From positions 1 to 49,172 of the forward strand of contig NZ_JAIBNX010000039.1 of the NCBI RefSeq assembly GCF_026130045.1: 49,172 bases of DNA, read 5' to 3'. Positions 35,501 through 45,200 of this stretch are shown piece by piece. This DNA is from Micromonospora sp. CPCC 205371. GTDB taxonomy: Bacteria > Actinomycetota > Actinomycetes > Mycobacteriales > Micromonosporaceae. The position numbers were made by a program, and so were the translations under genes. Position 1 is the first letter of the stretch; every line of letters starts with the position of its first letter. Below the pieces are notes generated by a model. The model ran no database searches, was not told the origin of the DNA, and was given only the letters and a program-made list of their open reading frames with translations.

Positions 35501-37300
35501 CCCGCACGCTGGTGGGTGCAGGTGCCCGATGGCAACGGCGGCTGGAAGGAGATTCCGAACCAGTTCAAGAACCCGACCGTCACGTCGGCGAAGTTCAACG
35601 AAGCGCTGTTCGGCACCGTCACGTCGAGCAAGCTGCGCGTCGCATTCACGAACAACCCGTCCTTCTACACGGCGATCGCCGAGATCCAGGTGTTCAACTC
35701 CGGCCGGGAGGTGCCGCCGGTGTCCAACCAGGCGCCGGCCGTCACCGCCGCGAGGGACGGCTCGGCGGACGGCAACCTGTCCACCAGGCTGGTCGGCACG
35801 GCCACCGACGACGGCATCCCGTACGACAGCGAGCTCGTCCTCGGCTGGGAGACCGTCTCCAAGCCGGAGGGCGCGGGCGTCATCTTCGCCGACTCGAAGG
35901 CGCTGTCGACCCGCGTGACCGGCACGGTCGCCGGTGACTACGTGTTCCGGTTCTTCGCGGACGACGGCGAGAAGCGGAGCGAGGCGACGGTCGCTGTGAC
36001 CCTCACCCCGAAGCAGGTCGTCGCGGAGTTCGGCTCCTCGGCGACGGTCACCACGAGCGGCAGCGCGTCGTGGGAGAACCCACTGCGGGTCAACGAGGCC
36101 ACCACGCCGGCCAGTTCGAGTCCGGGTGCCGGCAACGGCTGGGGCACGTGGGGCCAGACCCAGAACGGCACCACCCCCGAGACGGAGGCGTGGATCCAGT
36201 ACCGGTGGAACGCGCCGGTGCGGCTGTCGTCGACCGACATCTACTGGTACGACGACAACGGCGGCACCCGCCGGCCGAACGCCGACACGTACGTCATCGA
36301 AACCTCGGCCGACGGCGCCACCTGGACCCCGGTCACGCTGACCGGCGGTTCGACGTACGCGGGCGCTCTGAACACCAACGCCTACAACCGCCTCAACTTC
36401 GAACCCATCATGACCAGCCACCTGCGCATCCGCATCTGGGGCGTCATGACCGGCGGCGCGGGCACCGGCGTGCTGCGCTGGCGCGCCAACGGCGAGACCG
36501 TCGACTCGGTGCGCTCGCCGGTGCTGATCCGCACCACGGTAGGACAGGTGCCGACGTTGCCGGCCGAACTCGATGGAGTGTACGCGAGCGGCGCCCGCGG
36601 CAAGATCGGCTTCCGGTGGCAGCAGATCACCCCGGAGATGGTCGCCGAGACCAACGTCGACCCGTTCGTGGTCTACGGCACGAACGACGCCTACGGCCTG
36701 ATCGCCGAGGCACGAATCTATGTGCGGCCCGAGACGGCGCCGGGCGGCATCTCGATCCAGGGCGCCGAGTCGTTCCAGCAGAGCGTCGAGGTGGGCGAGC
36801 TGCCTTACCTACCGGACAAGGTGGAGGTCTCCTACAACGACGGCTCCCGGGACAACCAGGCCATCGGGGTCGACTGGGACTTCGACGAGAGCATCGTCGA
36901 CGTTCCCGGCCGGTACACCATCGTCGGTGATCTGATCCTGCCCGACTACGTCAGCCGGGCCGGCACCACGCAGACCACGCTGACCCTCACCGTGGGCGAG
37001 GGCGCACCGGCGTGGGATGTCACGGTCACGGCACGAACCCAGTGCGTCGGCGGCAAGGCGTACGTCGCCGTCAGCGCCCGCAACGACGAGGACGTGCCGC
37101 TCACCATCGAGCTGGTCACGCCGTACGGGTCGCGGACGGCGCCGGGCGTGGCTCCCGGCAAGTCCGCCTACCAGGCGTTCAACTCGCGCGTCGCGTCGGT
37201 GCCGGCCGGAACCGTGACCGTGAAGGTCTCCGGCACCGTCGGCGAGGAGCCAGTCACCTCGCAGATCAACGCACCCTACGCCGCGATCACCTGTGGTTAG
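32567..37300 (+). CDS. Secreted MGH1-like (alpha/alpha)6 glycosidase, multi-domain
   Basis: 1577 residues. Signal peptide 1-32 (AHA). Residues about 35-860 resemble MGH1/GH63-like six-hairpin glycosidases, with YRWWGERYNSLD, GQILNIGELSG and ELWPIAFGYDHF; I cannot name a CAZy family or the catalytic pair. Then follow a discoidin/CBM32-like module (about 874-1045), a PKD/Ig-like domain, a second discoidin-like module (about 1158-1312), two Ig-like domains, and the C-terminal domain shared with the GH43 and GH127 downstream (1482-1577, RTQC at its start and a terminal Cys). AAGGAGG precedes the ATG. It is the first gene of the surface-enzyme operon. Likely substrate is a pectin side chain or arabinogalactan. 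Confidence 0.8.
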   Translation: MSRRRVRRVPLWAALTALMVGGAVIVPSPAHADSPILPGNEGDVGVYTDGQSHVMDIGDPTYSNTGNVAGQLNPGVPFTAGNMHQSIFDKDLAAGGTDYYLDRILGVSGTLGSPVLMTRGRSLYMRGASNNNFTVMGFAGSAYVGGPNNLGNLYTVTVPGQTVTEVNADRFNAPSHAKSRYTIGGTGVTADLTKFITYDNVAVTALTFNNPGGSAATFTVRAASPLATQPGEGPAELTGTRVITSGSNNGLVDTPWNTIRTHLTGTGFTRTGTNLDREVTVPAGGSVSLSVVGAVSSATLPATVPSYRDYAGLSPAVAVRTGITAFNRRWAQDVPYIDVPDPALEKAIVYRWWGERYNSLDANATGHVYQYPTTIEGVNLYQNAVALTQPMHLQDTKWLRTPYLPYGQILNIGELSGSSAFLDSPGHTSWNNHYSQYIGTAGLEAYNVHGGGADIARKFAHYFEGDGVGQLEHYDGNGDKLIAYDTNFMPGNDADAITFGFPKANAGAPGAETIERPESAYVWGAFDAARQLYQISGADQSKVDQMAASANGIRDAVLSRLWSPDTRMFLAGTSHGATSAASSNGRANPLPESARDLIPAKESNLYDVYAQNLIPFDQWQTYVDGFRFLTYGDNFPIFPFYTANQYDRTAYGIGGSNNFSNINFTVQYRGVRSALRHYDPEHKYVTPAYAKRLLDWMAWSVYPNADMRVANQAEYYSGWNPTTKTYTRNNPNHIMLGNQNYIFVEDMAGIQPRSDDKIELWPIAFGYDHFMVNNLRYHGQDVTIVWDPDGSKYGLGAGYSLFLNGEKKVSTDKLGKLTYDPKTNQVQAQDGLNVTFTASTGTEFPSAVDTPIQDERVVEYLKTAGVDLTEDAPNLASGATLSSSYTQQGARPTPWRQFHTPGWNASTMNYTPGAIKETERPVSLAAVTDGVTANEPYWGNYGTTDKNGYIELDLGSAKAFDNVKVTFVSDRQAGGYREPARWWVQVPDGNGGWKEIPNQFKNPTVTSAKFNEALFGTVTSSKLRVAFTNNPSFYTAIAEIQVFNSGREVPPVSNQAPAVTAARDGSADGNLSTRLVGTATDDGIPYDSELVLGWETVSKPEGAGVIFADSKALSTRVTGTVAGDYVFRFFADDGEKRSEATVAVTLTPKQVVAEFGSSATVTTSGSASWENPLRVNEATTPASSSPGAGNGWGTWGQTQNGTTPETEAWIQYRWNAPVRLSSTDIYWYDDNGGTRRPNADTYVIETSADGATWTPVTLTGGSTYAGALNTNAYNRLNFEPIMTSHLRIRIWGVMTGGAGTGVLRWRANGETVDSVRSPVLIRTTVGQVPTLPAELDGVYASGARGKIGFRWQQITPEMVAETNVDPFVVYGTNDAYGLIAEARIYVRPETAPGGISIQGAESFQQSVEVGELPYLPDKVEVSYNDGSRDNQAIGVDWDFDESIVDVPGRYTIVGDLILPDYVSRAGTTQTTLTLTVGEGAPAWDVTVTARTQCVGGKAYVAVSARNDEDVPLTIELVTPYGSRTAPGVAPGKSAYQAFNSRVASVPAGTVTVKVSGTVGEEPVTSQINAPYAAITCG

Positions 37301-37310
37301 GAGATCGACA

Positions 37311-40300
37311 GTGACAATCTCCGTCAGACGCTTGGCGGCCGCTACGGCGGCCGCCGGGCTCCTCGCCACCGCACTGGTCGGCGCCGGCACCCCGGCCTAC
37401 GCCGCGGACCCGATCACCTTCACCAACACCACCAACCCCATCCTCGGCGACGGCAGCTACTACTCGGCCGACCCAGCACCGCTCGTCGTGCCGGCCGGCG
37501 CACCCGGCAACGCCAGCGACCGGGACGAGCTCTACATCTACACCGGACACGACGAGGCCGGACCGTCCACAAACGACTTCATTATGAACGAGTGGGGCGC
37601 CTTCCGCACCAACGACGTCCAAGCTGGACAGTGGACCCACTACCCGTCGCTCATGCGCCCGGAACAGGTCTTCTCCTGGGCGACACCCGGACGCGCCTAC
37701 GCCGGCCAGGTCGTCCGGGGCGTCGACGGGCGCTACTACTGGTACGTGCCGATCAACGAGCGGGACAGCCCGGCGGCCGACAAGTTCGCGATCGGCGTGG
37801 CCGTCTCGGACAGCCCGACCGGCCCGTGGACCGACCACGCCGGCGGCCCGATCATCTCCCAGCGGGTGCCCACGACCAACACCATCCACAACATCGACCC
37901 GACGATCCTGGTCGAGGGCCAGCGGGTCTTCGTGTGGTGGGGGTCGTTCAGCAACCTGCGGATGCTGGAGTTCCAGGCCGACATGAAGACGCCGGTCGGC
38001 ACCCAGCGCACCGTCACCGGGCTGACCGGCTTCTTCGAGGCGGCCTGGATCTTCAAGCGCGGCGACACCTACTACATGGCGTACGCCGGCAACAACGCCG
38101 GCCCGACCTCGGCGTGCACCCCGGCGAACTACCACGCCTGCATCGCCTACGCGACCGCCGCGTCACCCGAAGGCCCGTGGACCTACCGGGGCACCGTGCT
38201 GCGGCCGGTCTCCTCGACCACGAGCCACCCGGGCATCGTGGAGTTTGGCGGCCAGTGGTACCTGGCCTACCACACCGCTGACGCCGTGGGCGGCGGTCAC
38301 TTCCGCCGGTCGGTGGCGATCGACAAGCTGGAGTGGGACGACACCCAGACGCCGCCGCGGATGAAGCTCGTCACGCCGACGCCCGCCAAGGGCCGCGACC
38401 TCACGCCGCGGGCGAACATCGCACAGGAGGCGACGGTCACCGTCTCCAACGAGCCGGTGCCCACGCAGTACTGGGTCAAGGCGCTCAACGACGAGATCGT
38501 CCGCTCCAACCCGCTGCCGCCCGACATGTGGGGCACCTGGACGGGCAACAACCCGCCACAGCAGTGGGTCCAGTACAGGTGGGACCAGCCGATGCGGATC
38601 ACCGGCTCGCAGATCGAGTTCTGGAACGACCAGCCGCAGGGCACCGGCGTCGGCGTCGCGGCACCGGCGCGCTGGCGCATCCAGTACTGGAACCTCGACA
38701 GTGGACAGTGGGTCGACGTGCCCAACCCGAGCGGATACCCGACCGGCACGCAGGGCTTCCAGGACACCACCTTCGACCCGGTCACCACCACGCAGGTCCG
38801 AGCGACCTTCGACGCCTCCACCAACGGCAGCACATACTCGGCGGTGGCGGTGGAGGAGTGGAAGATATTCGCCGCCCAGCCAACCTCCGTCACGCCGCCG
38901 GCGATGACGGTCGAGGTGGGGGAGCGGGAGCTGCCCGGCACCGTCGGCGTCGCATTCGGCGCCGACACGCTCCAGGTGCCGGTGTACTGGGGCCCGGTCA
39001 CCGCCGACCAGGGCGCGGCGCCCGGCCGGTTCGCGGGACAGGGCACCCTGCTCGGGTACGCCGCCGGCCGCGTGTCCGCGCAGGTGCGGGTGATCTCGCC
39101 GGGTGACACCGAGGGCGATGTGACCCCGCCAGCGCTGACGCTCACACCCACGGGCAGTGCGGGCAGCGCGAGCTGGTTCCGGTCCGCCGTGCGGGTGCGT
39201 GCCGCCGGCGTCGACGACCGGGGCGGCCGGATGACCATCCAGTCCACGGTGGACGGTGGCCAGCCGGTCGTCGCGGCCGAGGTCAGGTACGCGGACGTCG
39301 ACGTATCGGGGGACGGGCAGCACACCGTCACGGCGACCGCGACCGACCGCGCCGGCAACGTCTCCGCGCCGGCGAACCTCACCGTGAAGATCGACGCCAC
39401 CGCGCCGGCCAGCACGGGCACCGTGAACCCCACGACCAGGGCGGTAACGGTGGTCGCGACCGACGCTACCTCCGGGGTCGGCCGCATCGAGTACGCCATC
39501 GGCGCGGGCGCCTGGACCACCTACACCGGCCCGATCGCGGCACCCGACGCCAGCAAGCACACGGTGTCGTTCCGCGCGCTGGACGTGGCCGGAAACCTGG
39601 AGACCGCCAAGAGCGTCACCATCCCGGCGGACATCTCCGGGCCGCTGACCGGCAACATCGGGCCGATCGGCACGCCGACCGCGTCGTACACGGCACCGTG
39701 GAACAGCGTCACCGCGCTCAACGACGGCACCGACCCGCCGAGCCCGAGCCAGGCCCAGATCTGGGGCACCTGGTCCGGCACCCGACCGGAGAGCCAGTGG
39801 ATCCAGTACGACTGGACCCGGCCGGTACGCCTCAACGGAACCGAGCTGAAGTTCTGGCGCGACGCCGACCAGGGCAGCGGCGAAGGCGTCGCCGAACCCG
39901 ACGGGTGGATCTTGCAGTACTGGGACGAGGCGGCGGCCGCCTGGCGTGACGTGCCCGGCGCGTCCGGGTACGGCACGAGCAGCACCGCGTTCAACACCGT
40001 CACCTTCGACCCGGTAACCACACCCCGGGTGCGGGCCACGATCCAGGCCAACGGCAACGGCACCACGTACTCCGCCGTCGCGGTCACCGAGTGGCGGGTC
40101 TTCGCCGACGACCCGGGCACCAACCCGACCCGGGTGCCGGTCACGGTCACCGCCCAGTCGCGGTGTATCGCCGGCAAGGCCTACGTCGCGGTGCAGGCAC
40201 GGAACGACCACGATGGCCGGGTGCGGATCGACATCGAGACCGGCTACGGCGAGCGGTCGTTCCCATCCATCGCGCCGGGCGCCAACGCATACCAGTCGTT

Positions 40301-40421
40301 CGCCACGCGAGCGGCCTCGGTCGTGGCGGGCTCGGTCACCGTCCGCGCCACCGGGACGGTGGGTGGCAAGGACGTGACCACTGTCTACACAGCGGAGTAT
40401 CCCGGCGCGGCTTGCGCCTGA
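37311..40421 (+). CDS. Secreted multi-domain GH43 glycosidase
   Basis: 1036 residues. Signal peptide 1-31 (AYA). The GH43 propeller covers about 35-360 with YYSADPAPLV (Asp 54), HNIDPTILV (Asp 196) and FFEAAWIFKRG (Glu 243) as the likely base, pKa modulator and acid. Two discoidin-like modules (about 368-520 and 780-930, both with the pattern MWGTWTGNNPPQQWVQYRW or similar) flank Ig-like domains. Residues 941-1036 are the shared C-terminal domain, with Cys in QSRC and a Cys at the end. GTG 37311 has AGGAG 7 nt upstream and is 10 nt after the previous stop. Arabinofuranosidase, arabinanase or galactanase activity is possible. Confidence 0.88.
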   Translation: MTISVRRLAAATAAAGLLATALVGAGTPAYAADPITFTNTTNPILGDGSYYSADPAPLVVPAGAPGNASDRDELYIYTGHDEAGPSTNDFIMNEWGAFRTNDVQAGQWTHYPSLMRPEQVFSWATPGRAYAGQVVRGVDGRYYWYVPINERDSPAADKFAIGVAVSDSPTGPWTDHAGGPIISQRVPTTNTIHNIDPTILVEGQRVFVWWGSFSNLRMLEFQADMKTPVGTQRTVTGLTGFFEAAWIFKRGDTYYMAYAGNNAGPTSACTPANYHACIAYATAASPEGPWTYRGTVLRPVSSTTSHPGIVEFGGQWYLAYHTADAVGGGHFRRSVAIDKLEWDDTQTPPRMKLVTPTPAKGRDLTPRANIAQEATVTVSNEPVPTQYWVKALNDEIVRSNPLPPDMWGTWTGNNPPQQWVQYRWDQPMRITGSQIEFWNDQPQGTGVGVAAPARWRIQYWNLDSGQWVDVPNPSGYPTGTQGFQDTTFDPVTTTQVRATFDASTNGSTYSAVAVEEWKIFAAQPTSVTPPAMTVEVGERELPGTVGVAFGADTLQVPVYWGPVTADQGAAPGRFAGQGTLLGYAAGRVSAQVRVISPGDTEGDVTPPALTLTPTGSAGSASWFRSAVRVRAAGVDDRGGRMTIQSTVDGGQPVVAAEVRYADVDVSGDGQHTVTATATDRAGNVSAPANLTVKIDATAPASTGTVNPTTRAVTVVATDATSGVGRIEYAIGAGAWTTYTGPIAAPDASKHTVSFRALDVAGNLETAKSVTIPADISGPLTGNIGPIGTPTASYTAPWNSVTALNDGTDPPSPSQAQIWGTWSGTRPESQWIQYDWTRPVRLNGTELKFWRDADQGSGEGVAEPDGWILQYWDEAAAAWRDVPGASGYGTSSTAFNTVTFDPVTTPRVRATIQANGNGTTYSAVAVTEWRVFADDPGTNPTRVPVTVTAQSRCIAGKAYVAVQARNDHDGRVRIDIETGYGERSFPSIAPGANAYQSFATRAASVVAGSVTVRATGTVGGKDVTTVYTAEYPGAACA

Positions 40422-40452
40422 CCGTCTAGCACATAGGACATTGGAGAATCGT

Positions 40453-41088
40453 ATGAGCAGAGCGAATCGCAAACGGCTGGCCGCCGCGGCGGCGGGCGCC
40501 ACCGCCGCCCTCGCCGGCCCGCTGGGGCTGCCGGCGGCCCCGGGCGCCGCGCCCGGTGACAGCGACGACGTACGGGTGACGGTCGACATCGAGGAGATCA
40601 ACGAACCGGGTGTGCTCGCCATGTCGATCGCCGGCGACTCCGTCGCGCTGGCCGAGAACGGCTCGACGCTGCTGGTCCGCCAGTTCGTCGGCACCCTGCC
40701 AACGGTGACCGTCACCGACACCCGTACGGCCGACGAGGTGCCCGACGGCGCCGCGTGGGCCGTGCTGGGCAGCGCGACCGACTTCGTCGGCGACGCCGGC
40801 CAGGCACCGATCAGCGCCGGCCACCTCGGCTGGCGGCCGAACCTGATCGACGGCGGCGACACCGGCCTGATCACCGAAGGTGAAGAGGTGGTCACCGTCC
40901 TCGACGACCCGACCCAGCCCGGCAACAACGTGGGCCTGGTCGACCAGGAACTGCTGGTGTCCACTTTCGACTCCGAGGCTGTCGCCGGTGACGCGTACTC
41001 CGTCAACGCCAACCTGTTCCTGCGCGCCCCCGCGGAGGTCGCGGCGGGCACGTACACCTCGACGTTGACCCTTTCCCTGTTCGAATGA
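40453..41088 (+). CDS. WxL-domain-like secreted surface protein
   Basis: 211 residues. An N-terminal signal (MSRANRKRL, then an Ala-rich hydrophobic run to PGAAPGD) leads to one beta-rich domain. AAWAVLGSATDF, HLGWRPNL and the final AGTYTSTLTLSLFE follow the layout of WxL domains, although the last Trp of the proximal motif is Leu here. In Firmicutes WxL domains bind peptidoglycan non-covalently and pair with DUF916 proteins, and the next gene is exactly such a protein. ATG 40453 has GGAG 6 nt upstream. A 14-bp hairpin follows the stop. Confidence 0.75.
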   Translation: MSRANRKRLAAAAAGATAALAGPLGLPAAPGAAPGDSDDVRVTVDIEEINEPGVLAMSIAGDSVALAENGSTLLVRQFVGTLPTVTVTDTRTADEVPDGAAWAVLGSATDFVGDAGQAPISAGHLGWRPNLIDGGDTGLITEGEEVVTVLDDPTQPGNNVGLVDQELLVSTFDSEAVAGDAYSVNANLFLRAPAEVAAGTYTSTLTLSLFE

Positions 41089-41092
41089 CGCA

Positions 41093-41124
41093 TGGTGGGG
41101 GCCGCGTCGCCGCGGCCCCCACCA
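41093..41124 (+). terminator. 14-bp hairpin between WxL and DUF916 genes
   Basis: The arms 41093-41106 and 41111-41124 (GGTGGGGGCCGCG core) pair perfectly around a TCGC loop, 5 nt after the WxL stop and 24 nt before the DUF916 start. It has no T-run. It could be a partial terminator or mRNA stabiliser making WxL protein more abundant than its anchor. Confidence 0.65.
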
Positions 41125-41147
41125 CACCCGGGCACGAAGGGCTCGCC

Positions 41148-42191
41148 ATGTTCCGAAGCTTGCTCGTCACGCTGGGCGCGGTGCTCGCCACCGTGCCGGT
41201 CGCGCCCGCCGCCGCTGCGGCGCCCACCCCGTCGCCGACCAGCCCGACGCTCACGTGGGCGGTGCAGCCGGCCAACCAGCAGGGCCCGGACGGCCGGCGG
41301 TGGATCACGCACACGCTCGATCCTGGGCAGGTGGTTACCGAGCGCCTGGCGGTGCGCAACTTCAGCAACCGGGCCGCGGTGTTCGCCCTCAAGGCCGCCG
41401 ACGGCTACCTCACCGACAACGGGCGCTTCAACATGCTCCCGTCCAACCAGGCGTCGGTCGACGGCGGCACCTGGATTCAGGTCCAGGACAAGGTGAGCGT
41501 CGGGGCCAACGAGACCAAGATCGTGCCGTTCACGATCACGGTGCCGCGGGACGCCAAGCCGGGCGACCATCCGGCTGGCATCGCAGCGACGGTGACCGCC
41601 ACCGGGGGCACGGTCGCCGTCGAGAGCCGGGTCGGATTCCGGGTCATGATGCGGGTCAGCGGTACTGTCACCGCGGCGCTGACCGTCGATGGCCTCACCG
41701 CCACGTACCGGCACTCGTGGAACCCGTTCGCGGCCGGCAGCATCCGGGTTCGGTACAGCACGAAGAACGACGGCAGCGTCGCGGTGACCGGCACCGGCCA
41801 GGTGTCCACCGCCGAACTCGGCGGCCTGAGCGAGAGCGACGCGCGGGCCGAGGTTGACCAGACGCTGCCGGGTGGTAGCCGGCAGGTCGACGTCCGGGTC
41901 ACCGGCGTGTGGGGCCTCGGACCGCTGCGGACCACTGTGGACCTGACGCCCGCCCTCCTCGACGGCGACAAGAGCGGCGCCGAGATCCGGCCGGCCTCGG
42001 CCTCCGTCACGGTGTGGACGCTGCCCTGGCCGCAACTGCTGCTCGCCGCGCTCGTCATGGCCGCCGTCTTCGGCGTCCGGACATTCCGCCGGCGCCGCCG
42101 GCAGCGGCTCGCGCAGCTCCTCGCCCGCGCCCGTGACGAAGGCCGGGCCGAAGCGCGTTCCGACAAGGTCTTAGAAGAAAAGCACTCCTGA
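41148..42191 (+). CDS. DUF916 (WxLIP-like) membrane-anchored protein
   Basis: 347 residues. Signal peptide about 1-26. Residues about 30-150 match DUF916, the peptidoglycan-binding domain of WxL-interacting proteins: LTWAVQPANQQGPDGRRWITHTLDPGQVVTERLAVRNFSN. A second beta domain follows (about 150-290), then one membrane helix (LPWPQLLLAALVMAAVFGV) and a short basic cytoplasmic tail. ATG 41148, with GAAGGG upstream, was chosen over ATG 41085 because the hairpin at 41093 and the signal peptide both favour it. It probably anchors the WxL protein and perhaps the flanking glycosidases at the cell surface (inference). Confidence 0.85.
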   Translation: MFRSLLVTLGAVLATVPVAPAAAAAPTPSPTSPTLTWAVQPANQQGPDGRRWITHTLDPGQVVTERLAVRNFSNRAAVFALKAADGYLTDNGRFNMLPSNQASVDGGTWIQVQDKVSVGANETKIVPFTITVPRDAKPGDHPAGIAATVTATGGTVAVESRVGFRVMMRVSGTVTAALTVDGLTATYRHSWNPFAAGSIRVRYSTKNDGSVAVTGTGQVSTAELGGLSESDARAEVDQTLPGGSRQVDVRVTGVWGLGPLRTTVDLTPALLDGDKSGAEIRPASASVTVWTLPWPQLLLAALVMAAVFGVRTFRRRRRQRLAQLLARARDEGRAEARSDKVLEEKHS

Positions 42192-42214
42192 CTTGCGTGG
42201 AAGGACGACCACCA

Positions 42215-45200
42215 GTGGCTCAATTCGACGAGGTCAAGTTCAACCGGCGCCAGCTCCTCCAAGCGTCCGCCCTCAGCGCTGGCGCGGTCGCGGGCGCCAG
42301 CGGATTCGTGGCGGACTCGGCTCAGGCGGCGCCCGATCCCGGCACAGCAGCCGCCGCCACCGCCGCGGCTGCCCTTGGGCCCGGCGCGACCGCGCCGGTC
42401 CGGCCGTTCGAGCTCAGCGAGGTGCGGCTCGGAAGCGGCCTGCTGCAGGAGAAGCGCGACCGCATGAAGAACTTCCTGCGACAGTACGACGAGCGGCGCT
42501 TCCTCGTCCTGTTCAACAACCAGGCGGGCCGGCCGAACCCGGCGGGCGTCTCCGTTCCGGGCGGCTGGGAGGACGGCGGGCTCCTCAGTGGCCACTGGGC
42601 CGGCCACTACATGACGGCGCTCGCGCAGGCGTACGCCGACCAGGGCGAGGCCGTCTACAAGGACAAGCTCGACTGGATGGTCAGCGAACTCGCCGCGTGC
42701 CAGGCCGCCATCACCGCCCGGATGGGCACTGGAGGGCCCGGTGGTGAAGAGCCGCCCGAACCCCAGATCGACCGGGTGCCTGGCCGCTACGGCAACGCGC
42801 TGCGTCTCAACGGGCCGAGCATGGCGCAGTACGTGACGCTGCCCCAGGAGGCGATCAACCAGCTGACCGACTTCACCATCGCCGCCTGGGTGAACCTCGG
42901 CTCCACGCAGAGCTGGACCCGGCTGTTCGACTTTGGACAGAGCACCACGGTCAACATGTTCCTGACCCCGCGCGCGGGCGTGACCGGCAACGTGCCGCGG
43001 TTCGCCATCACCATCGGGGGGTCCGGCCAGGAGCAGCGGATCAACGGCACCGCCGCGCTGCCGACCAACCAATGGGTGCACCTGGCCGTCACGCTGTCGC
43101 AGACCACCGGCACGCTGTACGTCGACGGCCAGCCGGTCGGCACGAACACGAACATGACACTCAACCCGTCCAGCCTCGGCAACCCGGGCAACCGGTGGAT
43201 CGGGCGGTCGCAGTACGGCGACCCGTTCCTGGACGCGACCATCGACGAGTTCCACATCTTCGACCGGGCACTCAGTCAGCAAGAGCTGCTGTCCATGATG
43301 GACTCGGCGGCCGGCGGTACGGGCGGCGGCAGCATCGCCTGGTACCGCTTCGACGAGGACGGCGGCACAACGCTGCGGGACGCCTCGCCCAACGGCCGCG
43401 ACGGCGGCATCGTGGTGGCGCAGCAGGGCGGTGAGAGCGACTGGGTCCCCACCCACCCCGGCTACGTCGGCGCGATCCCGGAAGACGCGGTGCTGCGGCT
43501 CGGCCCGCCGCGCTGGGCCGTCTACGGCGGCAACGCCGACACCAACACCTGGGCCCCGTGGTACACCCAGCACAAGATCATGCGCGGGCTGCTCGACGCC
43601 TACTACCACACCGGCAACACGCAGGCCCGCGACGTCGTCGTCAAGATGGCCGACTGGGCCCACCTCGCGCTGACCGTCGGCGACAAGAACCACCCCGACT
43701 ACACCGGCCCCATCACGCGCGACAACCTCAACTACATGTGGGACCTCTACATCGCCGGCGAGTTCGGCGGTGCCAACGAGGTGTTTCCCGAGATCTACGC
43801 GCTCACCGGCGAAGCGAAGCACCTGGAGACCGCCAAGTGCTTCGACAACCGGGAGTCGCTCTTCGGCGCCTGCGTCGAAAACCGGGACATCCTCGTGGTC
43901 ACGCCACAGAACAGGCCCGGACGGCGCCGCCCCGAACGGCTGCACGCCAACACGCACGTGCCGCAGTTCGTCGGCTACCTGCGCGTCTTCGAACACACCG
44001 GCGACCAGGAGTACTTCACCGCCGCCAAGAACTTCTTCGGCATGGTGGTTCCACATCGGATGTTCGCGCACGGCGGCGCGGGCGGCAACTACCCGGGCTC
44101 GAACAACAACGTCGAGCTGTTTCAGAACCGGGGCAACATCGCCAACGCGATCGCGCAGGGCGGCGCGGAGACCTGCACGACATACAACCTCATCAAGCTG
44201 GCCCGCAACCTGTTCCTGCACGAGCACGACCCGGTGTACATGGACTACTACGAGCGTGGCCTGCTCAACATGATCACCGGGTCGCGGGCCGACACCGCGA
44301 CCAACAGCGACCCGCAGCTCACCTACTTCCAGCCGCTGACGCCCGGAGCGGCCCGCAGCTACGGCAACACCGGCACCTGCTGCGGCGGCACCGGCCTGGA
44401 GAACCACACCAAGTACCAGGAGACCATCTACCTCAGGTCGGCCGACGGCACGACGCTGTGGGTCAACCTCTACGCGCCCTCGACGCTGACCTGGGCCGAA
44501 AAGGGCTTCACCGTCACACAGCAGACGACCTTCCCGCGCGAAGAGCGCACCAAGCTGACCATCGACGGTAGCGGGCCACTCGACATCAAACTGCGGGTGC
44601 CGGGCTGGGCGCGCAAGGGTTTCTTCGTCACCGTCAACGGAGTCGCGCAAAGCGTCGACGCCCAGCCGGGCACCTACCTGACGCTGAGCCGCACCTGGGC
44701 ACCCGGCGACACCATCGAGGTCCGCATGCCGTTCAGCATCCGCATCGAGCGGGCCCTGGACCGCCCCGACACCCAGGCGATCTTCTGGGGGCCGGTGCTC
44801 CTGCAGATACTGGGAAACCCGGGCAGCGGAACCTTCCGCGAGCTCACCCTCTACCGCCACCTGAAGCGCGACGGCGACTACTCCCGCGCGGCGATCACAC
44901 ACCAGAGCACGACGGCGGCGGGCGACCCGTACTTCACGACGCACGGGCTCACCCTGCGGCCGTACCACATCAGCGACACCCAACCCGTCTCCTCGTACTT
45001 CCGGCGGGTCGAGCCGACGATCGTGTTCGGCTCCATCGACACCGGCGTGCCGAACCGGAAGCGCAACGACGGCCTGCCGAACTACGACGTGCCCGTCACC
45101 GGCATCCCGTCGCCCGGCACCGACGGTCCGACCTTCCTCGATCTGGTCTGGGACCATGCGCCTTTCCCGAACCACGGCGCATTCGTCGCCACCGTCACCC

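Noticed and set aside
38163-42035. 1290-codon minus-strand open frame opposite GH43, WxL and DUF916
   Set aside because: It has low-complexity composition, spans several real genes and has no domain or ribosome site.
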